Below are positions 57,295 to 64,000 of a stretch of 64,000 bases of DNA, in pieces. Each line of letters begins with the position of its first letter. The stretch's first letter is position 1. The translations under genes and the position numbers were made by a program. A model generated the notes under the pieces. The model ran no database searches and had not been told where the DNA came from. It worked only from the letters and a program-made list of their open reading frames with translations. The DNA lies in NCBI RefSeq assembly GCF_037893015.1, contig NC_133659.1:18431246-18495245 (forward strand), in the 5' to 3' direction. This DNA is from Macrotis lagotis. Taxonomy: Eukaryota; Chordata; Mammalia; Peramelemorphia; Peramelidae.

Positions 57295-57870
57295 TTTAAT
57301 TTATAATATAATTCCATTCCAATTTAATTCAAATGTGTGGGGATTTTATTTGAATTATTCCAATTTATAAGAATTTTATTCAAATTTGTTTCAGTGATAT
57401 TTGAATTTTATTCTAATTGTCGCAATTCATTCCAATCATATTATTCTATCATTTTGATTGTTCCAGCTGAAAGTCCCTAGAACAATTCATTCTATGTATA
57501 TTAGAATTTTATTCCAATGCATTTCAATCATATTAGAATTTTTGATTGATTCCAAATATACTGGAATTTAATTTCGATTATTCCTGTTCTATTGGAATTT
57601 TATTATAGTTTATTCCAATTCTATATTTTTTTTTAGGTTTTTGCAAGGCAAATGGGGTTAAGTGGCTTGCCCAAGGCCACACAGCTAGGTAATTATTAAG
57701 TGTCTGAGACGGGGATTTGAACCCTGGTACTCCTGACTCCAAAGCCGGTGCTTTATCCACTACGCCACCTAGCAGCTCCCTCAATTCTATCTTAATTTTC
57801 TTCTAATTATCTCAATTTATTCCAAATTTCTTGAAATTTCATTATAATTATTCTAATGTAATTGAAATTA
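57295..57870. repeat. AT-rich irregular tandem repeat (minisatellite)
   Basis: This is a succession of degenerate units built on GAATTTTATTCCAAT and ATTCCAATT, with both ATTCCAAT and TTGGAATT, over about 575 bp. It is split by a SINE at 57627-57780. Copy A lacks it. Confidence 0.7.
57627..57780 (-). mobile_element. Marsupial SINE inside the minisatellite
   Basis: Antisense SINE from poly(T) and GGTTTTTGCAAGGCAAATGG to ACGCCACCTAGCAGCTCCC. CAATTCTAT on both sides looks like its target-site duplication. Confidence 0.92.
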
Positions 57871-58160
57871 TTTTCTCTTTGTAGTTCAAAGATTCACTAA
57901 AATCTATCTACACAAGCCTCAGGAGTGCTAAATCTCAAGATCAGATCTCTTCTCCGTTAGTTCTCAAGCCCATTTAGAGGTAGCATGCAATGTGGAGAAG
58001 AGGGTGGACTTAGGCCAGCTGAGTCAGGTTCCAGAGAAGATTCTAAAGCTTCCTAAGAGACCTGAGCTCTTTCAGTTTCCTGGCCACCCTGGAGCTCCTT
58101 TTATTGCTCCTCTAAACCAGAAAGTGACTTCTGACTTCCTTCTGGCCTCAAAGATCTGGC

Positions 58161-58171
58161 CCAATGATTGG
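58161..58171. promoter_or_regulatory. Paired CCAAT/ATTGG in gene 2 promoter
   Basis: CCAATGATTGG is a CCAAT box on each strand about 190 bp upstream of the TATA-like box. The aligned stretch of gene 1 reads GTGATTTGGGTCC and has no CCAAT, so the element is specific to gene 2. Confidence 0.35.
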
Positions 58172-58357
58172 CCTCACTGGGTGGAGCTATCTGTTGTGTG
58201 ACAGTTCCGGCCAAGTTCTCTGATCCCCAGCCCAGGTTTCGATGGATGACAAATGTAGGGAGGGGTGCTGTTTGTTCCCTGGAGGCAGACTGGCAGAAGA
58301 CAAAGGTTTGGGTCACAAAGGGGCGGCTGACACTCTCTGGAGCTCACGGGGCTAGCC

Positions 58358-58365
58358 CATAAAAG
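58358..58365 (+). promoter_or_regulatory. TATA-like box of gene 2
   Basis: CATAAAAG lies about 150 bp before the ATG, at the position aligned with TATAAAGG of gene 1. Flanks such as CTTGTGAACTCTGCTCC downstream are shared by both promoters. Confidence 0.55.
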
Positions 58366-58511
58366 CCACCCAGCAAGAAGCTCCAAGGTGAAAAGCACAG
58401 CTGCATTTTGCTTCTTGTGAACTCTGCTCCCATTGGCCCCACAGCAGTTGTTGTTGCAGGAACAGGAAGAGGGAGGAGGAACTCAGCTTGTGTGGCCTTG
58501 ACTGGGGAAGG

Positions 58512-58724
58512 ATGCAGCTCTCTCTGGGAAAGATGCTCCCTTCCCTCGGGGAGGCAGCCCCTCTGCACACCCTCCTTTTCCTTTTGGCCATGCTGCTGGT
58601 CCTGGCTCACTATCTTCAGAAGAGGAGGCAGCATCGAAACTACCCCCCTGGTCCTTCTGGCCTACCCATATTGGGCAATTTCTTCCAGATGGACTATAAA
58701 AACCCCAAACTCACAGTCCAAAAG
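58512..58724 (+). CDS. CYP2J2-like: Gene 2 exon 1
   Basis: This is a 213-nt exon, the same length as exon 1 of gene 1, ending VQK before GTAAGG. The hydrophobic anchor reads TLLFLLAMLLVLAHYLQ, followed by KRRQHRNYPPGP. The start sits in an aligned context, with AAGGATGCAGCTCTCTCTG shared by both genes. Confidence 0.94.
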
Positions 58725-61635
58725 GTAAGGAGTGAGATGGAAGGGTGAGAATCCACTGGTTGTGAGGGGACCTTGGGTATTGTGCTGTCACAAGCCTAGA
58801 TGACCATCTCTGCTCTGACCTAGCTGGGAAGCAGCCCCTTGCAGTGGAGGAACATCTGATTGGGGGCCTAGAGGACCTGGGTTCACATCCCCCTTCTGAT
58901 CTGTGGGACCAGGAGAAACTCCTCTGCTCATCACTTGTGGGATAGGCGATTGTAGAGTGTCCTTTGGTATGTGTTCAGGTTTATGGCCCTAGGTCCTTTC
59001 TGACTCCATTTCTATGATTCTGATCCAATGAGATAATACTTACGAATTACTTTAAACAGTGATTGGCACATATTAAGCATTGTACAGATGTCAGCTACTA
59101 TTAATGTTATTATCTATGAAATGGCAGGTGACCTCCCTGAGAGACTGTCGTTTGCTGTTTTGTATCCCTGCTGCTTAGCACACACTTACTGAATGTTCAT
59201 TCATTAATAGACTCATTTGCAGAAGTTGTATAGGTAGTCCGGTGTGCCTTCAACCTCTAGAATCAGAGGTTCTTAAACTGCTGACCACTGCATTTTATTA
59301 CACTTGGTTTCCTTTTAATTTGATATATTTTATTTTATGCATAGAAAACTTTCAAAGGCTTCACCAGATTAACAATGACATACATGAACATATGAAAGGT
59401 TCAGAACCCGTGCTCCATGACTCTGATCTTAAGACTTCGGAGAAAGCACGGTCTTTGATTTTCACTCACTTTCTTCATCTATTCCAGTTGTTAATATTAA
59501 TACTGTTAACATCCCAGAAGTAGTTCTTTCCATGAACTTTACATATCACCTTCCTGATGCATATTAGGTATTATCTCTTCATATGCTACCTCATAATTAT
59601 TTCACTTTTTTTCTTCATTCAACACACACTTGGACCTTTCTGACAGTCAGGCTGGTAAAACCAATGGACATTTCCTCAGAACCATGGTTTTAAATCCATA
59701 AAAATAGAATTATAAGAGAAATTAATTATAATGAGATATAATTATTAAAATTTAAAGAAATGAAAACCAAGTTGTCAAATTCAATATCTTCTTCAGAGAA
59801 AGTGTGCTTATGAAATAATTTTTGTACCCTAGTATAAAACTTTACATTTATCCCTTTAAAATTTTACCTTATTTCATTTAGCCCATCAATTTTTTTTGAG
59901 TTGATTCCATCACCCAGCTACCCATTTTGACTTAGGGTTGACTTCAAATCTGAGGAGCAACATAGCTGTCCTTATTCAAAGTTATTGATAAAAATGTTAG
60001 TTCAGGGCCAAGCACAGATCCCACTACGAATAACCCACTGAAGACTTTTTTTTTTCCTGAGACACTCAAGTTAAGTGCTTTGCCAAGAGTTATGCAGCTA
60101 GTCTGGATCACAGGAAGGATGAGAACCCAAGATCTTTATGGTGCTGATGCTGATTTTCTATGTAATATCTTGTGATGATTCCCAGATATGATTGATAGAA
60201 TTCTTGCTCATTTGTAGAGAACTTCACAAGTATTATCTCATTTGCTCCTCAATACACACCTTTGAGTAAGCTACCACTTATGTAGAAACTAAATCTTAGA
60301 AAGGTTCAGCAAGTAGTCCCTTGAAGGTTCAAAGGGTTCAAAGATCTTGCTAGATTTAAAATCATAAGAACTTGTCACATTCTACCCTCACTTCACCTCT
60401 TTTGTTTTCTTTTTGAATTGTAAATATTCCTGTTTCCTGAAAATAGTCATCAAAGCCTGTGAATTTGAGGTCCTTCAAGTCTGAGGTTCTTGAAATAGCA
60501 GAACTGCATTCTGAGGTCCAAACAAGCTTTACTGGCTTCAGAGAAGGGTATGGTGACAGGCTCTTAAGGAATCTGTTGCCTGAGATGTTAGCCTCAGCAT
60601 TGATTAATTTTTCCTCTAGTCTCCATCAAAGACCTTCTATTGAGTTTTAAAAGGACTTTGATCAATGTCAGTAGGGGAAAGACCCAAACAATCAATCAGT
60701 TAACAAACATTGTATAAGTATCTGCTTTGTATCAGGTTCAATTCTAGGTGCTGAAGATTAAGAAAACAAAAATAAAACTGTCCTTGTCCTCAGGGAGCTT
60801 GTATTTTACTGACTCCAAAAGAATTTACTAATGGTTCTAATGTTGACTTCTAAGTCTTTCTCACATATCAAACCGAATTACTTTTTGGCATACATTTCTA
60901 GTCCAGCACGCTGCCTTGAAGGTAAGCATCACTTCAGAGTTTTGATAATGTTCCCTCTTCCCCTGAATCTTTTGAAAATCCCTGTTTCTATCAATGCTCA
61001 ACTTCAGAGGGTCACCTCCTGCAGGAAGTCCTAGTCTCCCCTGAAATCACTTAGAATTTTCTTTCATATAAATTCTATATTTGTATATACATAGATAACT
61101 TGTTTCCAATGTCACTTCTTTTTTTTGCAAGGCAAATGGGGTTAAGTGGCTTGCCCAAGGCCACACAGCTAGGTAATTATTAAGTGTCTGAGACTGGATT
61201 TGAACCCAGGTACTCCTGACTCCAGGACTGGTGCTTTATTCACTGCGCCACCTAGCCGCCCCCCAATGTCACTTCTTCAAGGGAAGGAACGGTTTGGTAT
61301 TTGTCTGATCAGCTCCTAGCACAGCACTTGAGATATTAGTCTCAATTCGGTGGAATTGAACTGAAAATTTGGAATTGATGTTTCACATTGCTAGAATATC
61401 AACTGAAACACTATAGACAAAAATAGACTGAAATACAATGGAGATTTGAAATTTGAACTAATTCTTTTTCAGCTTGTCAAGAAATATGGAAATGTTTTCT
61501 GCACACATGTGGGCAATGTGACCTTTATGATAGTATCTGGAATGCCACTGATCAAGGAAGTCTTAGTCAACCAAGAGCAGGTGTTTATTGATCGCCCCCA
61601 AGGTCCTCTCCACTTTCATCTTTTTCAATCATTTG
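58512..61635 (+). CDS. CYP2J2-like: CYP2J-like gene 2, exons 1-2 only (continues past the window)
   Basis: This is a tandem paralogue of gene 1 on the same strand, with exon 1 at 58512-58724 and exon 2 at 61473-61635. Only the first 376 coding nt (125 codons plus one base) are inside the window. It encodes the membrane anchor, an intact NYPPGP hinge, LPILGNFF, LVKKYGNVF, and VNQEQVFIDRP. About 50 of 71 exon 1 residues match gene 1. Exon 2 is less similar, most of all after IDRP. The ATG at 58512 is used; an in-frame TTG at 58488 is not a plausible start. Gene 1 has 7.4 kb between exons 2 and 3, so the absence of exon 3 before 64000 is expected and does not show truncation. Function is inferred as ER P450 monooxygenase. 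Confidence 0.93.
58725..61472 (+). other. Gene 2 intron 1
   Basis: A 2.7-kb intron, longer than in gene 1. It includes a plus-strand MIR at about 58840-59110, an L2-like tail at 60690-60810 shared with gene 1, and the SINE at 61119-61264. The stretch 59250-60600 is unassigned. Confidence 0.65.
61119..61264 (-). mobile_element. Marsupial SINE in gene 2 intron 1
   Basis: An antisense SINE with target-site duplication CCAATGTCACTTCTT at 61106-61120 and 61263-61277. It is absent from intron 1 of gene 1. Confidence 0.95.
61473..61635 (+). CDS. CYP2J2-like: Gene 2 exon 2
   Basis: This 163-nt exon (the normal CYP2 length) runs from LVKKYGNVF after CTTTTTCAG to a phase-1 end before GTGAGT. It keeps the EQ pair missing from gene 1. 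Its last 16 residues differ strongly from gene 1. Confidence 0.94.
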
Positions 61636-64000
61636 GTGAGTTTATTTTAATTACAATAGATAGTTATCATCTCTGGATTCTTTTAAAGTATTATATATTT
61701 GATTCTTGTCCTGTTGTTTTTATCCTGAAGCAGTCCAACCCCTTATATAGGTATTGTGACCACAAGAAATATGATAGAAAAAAATGAAATTTCCATCCTT
61801 CATGTCTGAGAGTGGAAGAAGAATAGGACTGAGGGGGGCGGGCAATACTAATAGTGAAGGTGCTCACATTTAACCTATAGGCATTTTGAAGCTCTATTGA
61901 TAGAAAAGTTAACTTGGTCTTTTTTTTCTCTTTGTTATTTTTTCCAATCACATAGAAACAAAGTTTTCAACATTCATCCATTGGCAAATTTATGAGTTCA
62001 ACATTTTTCTACCTCCCTCCCTTCCCTCCCCAATGGTGGCAAACAATCTGGTAAAACTTGTATATGTACAATTGTGTTTCCATATTGTTCATGTTGTGAA
62101 AGAGAAATTAGATCTAAAGAGAAAAATAGTGAGAAAGAACATAAAAGAAGTTTTTAAAAAGTGAACATAGTATGCTTTGCTCTGAATTTAGACTCCATAG
62201 TTTCCTCCTTTGGTTGTGGAAAACAGTTTCCATTACTGGTCTCTCAGAATTGTCTGAGTGCTGAATTGTTATAAAGAGTGGCATCTATCTTGGTTGACTA
62301 TCTCACAATGTCGTTTTAACTTGTTCTTGGCCCAAGAAACAGAAGCAAGGGTGAGAGTTGCAGAAGGGGTACATTTGGGCTTGATTCTAGGAATAAGCCT
62401 CCCAACTATTAGAGCTGTTCAGAATGAAACGAAACAGTTTTCTTCCCCTCATTGAAAGTCTTCAAGTAAAAGAATTTCAGTATATTTTATTGGTGGTATT
62501 TGATGGCTATAAGCTAGAGTGGATGACTTTTGAGATCTCTTCGAACTCTGAATCTCTACGGGTTTATGATTCCACAAATAGGTCCTTTGACCTTAATAAT
62601 AGTGTAGGTGCCAACTGTGCCATCTGCATCTGAAGAGATTCAATAAAATCAAAATCCAGATCAAAGTCTTCTTTTTCTGTAAATAAAGATGATTGCATAT
62701 GAAACTGCAATTCTATTATGAACAAACTAATATTTCTTTCAAATATACATCAAAGTTATCATGCAAATGTCTTTTTCCCCTTTTACTCCTCCTAACTTTT
62801 ACTCCATAGAGGTGGCTACCTTTAGGAAACAAGTAGGTATATATAAAATTATTCTATACATACTCCTATTTATGATTCCATTCTCTGGAATCAAATAATA
62901 TCTTTCTTTGGATGTGTTTTATAGTTAATTTGGGAATTTATAATAGAAAAAACAAATTATTAACTCAAGGTTATTCTTAGGGTAATATTACTCTTATTGA
63001 ATACAAGGTTGTTTGGGTCCTATTCATTTCATTCTTCATTAGTTAATTCATTTTTCCATGTTTTCTAAGATCACTGAACTCATCATTCCTTATAGCATAG
63101 TACTATTTCATTGTGTCTTGGCTCAGTAGGAGGGCAGATAAAATTCAGGTTTTTCATAACTAATGACAATCCAAAGTGCTTTTAGGTTTTCCTGAAGGCT
63201 ATTTATTGACCAAAGACATAGTACATCTCAACTACTCAGTGCTGAAGGAGCCACATAGTGTTAGGGACATGATTCTAGTGAGATGAGCTGAATGCTTCCC
63301 TGCTGTTCTTAACTAACCATCATCAAGCAATGCTGAAGCCATTGATCATTTACCTCAGGTTCAAGTCAATCAGTCTCTAGGTAAATTTCCATCCCAAAGA
63401 GAGAGTAGATGGCCTTGGAGTCAGCAGTACCTGAAATCAGATTGAAACATACATTTTTTAAAACTTAAACATATTACCCCCACCCCCCAAAATAGAGAAA
63501 CCTCAAGAAAAATAAAATAAAAAAGGTGTTTCATTCTGTGTTCAGATACCATCTACTATCTCTTTGAGATGAACAGTATTCTTTATCATAAATCTTTCAG
63601 ACTTCTCTTAAGTCATAGCATTGTGAGAAAAGGTAAGTCATTCACACCTGATCATCCTGAATTATTATTATTAATATATTACTCATATAAGTATTTTACT
63701 AGGAGCATCCTGTACATCATTTCCCATAATAGAGCAGTATTTCTATCTCAATCACATGGCACAAATTGTTCAGCCATTCCTCAACCTCCATTGCCCTGCA
63801 AACAGTGCTATAAATATCCTTATACATATAAATACTTTTCTTCCTGTTTTCCATCTCACCCAGCTGTGACTCTGCTAGACCAAATAGTAGGTGTGGTTCT
63901 ATAGCCCTTTGGGCATAGGTCCAAATTGCTCTACAAAATTATTGAATCATTTCACAACTCCTCCTGACCCCGGGCCAGTGCTCTATCTACTGTGCTACCT
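61636..64000 (+). other. Gene 2 intron 2, first part
   Basis: It holds an antisense L1 tail at 61920-62315 (copy B only), a CR1/L3-like tail at 62320-62580 and an old L1 at 62690-63130, both shared with gene 1. A further antisense L1 tail lies at about 63700-63955, and the head of an antisense SINE at 63960-64000 is cut by the window edge. No exon 3 is present. Confidence 0.65.

Larger units (their letters stand above)
57871..58511 (+). promoter_or_regulatory. Proximal promoter region of gene 2
   Basis: From about 57960 the sequence aligns with 10000-10455 of gene 1 (CTCAAAGATCTGGCCC against CTCAAAGCTCTGGCCC, GGCCAAGTTCTCT, GGAGCTCAC, CTTGTGAACTCTGCTCC). It holds the TATA-like box and the CCAAT pair. 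Confidence 0.6.
47990..63130 (+). repeat. Segmental duplication, copy B (flank and 5' part of gene 2)
   Basis: This is the counterpart of 6840-12950, expanded from about 6 to 15 kb. Insertions absent from copy A include an RTE fragment (about 49080-49340), SINEs at 50600, 51762 and 52000, an L1 at 53430-57290, an AT-rich minisatellite at 57295-57870, a SINE at 61119 and an L1 tail at 61920-62315. Confidence 0.75.

Noticed and set aside
38509-58511. A further complete or broken P450 gene between genes 1 and 2
   Set aside because: No I-helix, K-helix or heme-loop motif was seen on either strand. The similarity to gene 1 here is limited to its 5' flank.
58488-58748. Earlier in-frame start (TTG) for gene 2
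   Set aside because: It is not an ATG, and the aligned ATG at 58512 gives the same N-terminus as gene 1.

Overview
The window looks like nuclear DNA from a marsupial. The protein-coding exons are vertebrate cytochrome P450 exons with GT-AG introns. The intergenic and intronic DNA is packed with marsupial-type repeats: many copies of a tRNA/CORE-type SINE with the head GGGCAGCTAGGTGGCGCAG, RTE LINE fragments, SINEs with RTE-like tails, and long L1 stretches of the type common in opossums and dasyurids. No bacterial features, RNA genes or CRISPR arrays are seen, and no endogenous retrovirus could be identified.

Two tandem, same-strand CYP2J-like genes dominate the window. Gene 1 (10456-38508, +) is complete. 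It has nine exons of 213, 157, 150, 161, 177, 142, 188, 139 and 182 nt that join into a 502-codon open frame with a membrane anchor, the C-helix WxxxR, the I-helix AGTETT, the K-helix EVQR and the heme loop FSIGKRACLG. Gene 2 (from 58512, +) shows only exons 1 and 2 before the window ends. Human CYP2J2 is a 502-residue ER arachidonic/linoleic acid epoxygenase, so both genes are most simply read as marsupial members of an expanded CYP2J cluster.

Layout: 1-3.4 kb, L1 and RTE LINE debris. 3.4-6.5 kb, an inverted SINE pair, a GC-rich CpG island with a CTCF-like site, and a long TCTG/TC/CA microsatellite. 6.8-10.45 kb, the 5' flank and TATA promoter of gene 1. 10.46-38.5 kb, gene 1, with introns full of L1, SINE and older repeats. 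38.5-48 kb, the intergenic region, including an L1 with both ends, a target-site duplication and a large internal deletion (44930-47000). 48-58.5 kb, the 5' flank of gene 2, recognisably a copy of the flank of gene 1 but expanded by a 4 kb L1, SINEs and an AT-rich minisatellite. 58.5-64 kb, the start of gene 2.

The two gene copies share flank, promoter, exon 1, intron 1, exon 2 and early intron 2 sequence, including the same old CR1/L3-like and L1 fragments. The cluster therefore arose by a tandem segmental duplication with a period of about 41-48 kb, and later insertions are specific to one copy. Gene 1 carries unusual changes at normally conserved positions: PPSP in place of PPGP, NVAR in place of NVPR, and a two-codon deletion in exon 2. 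The two copies differ most around the substrate-recognition B-C region.
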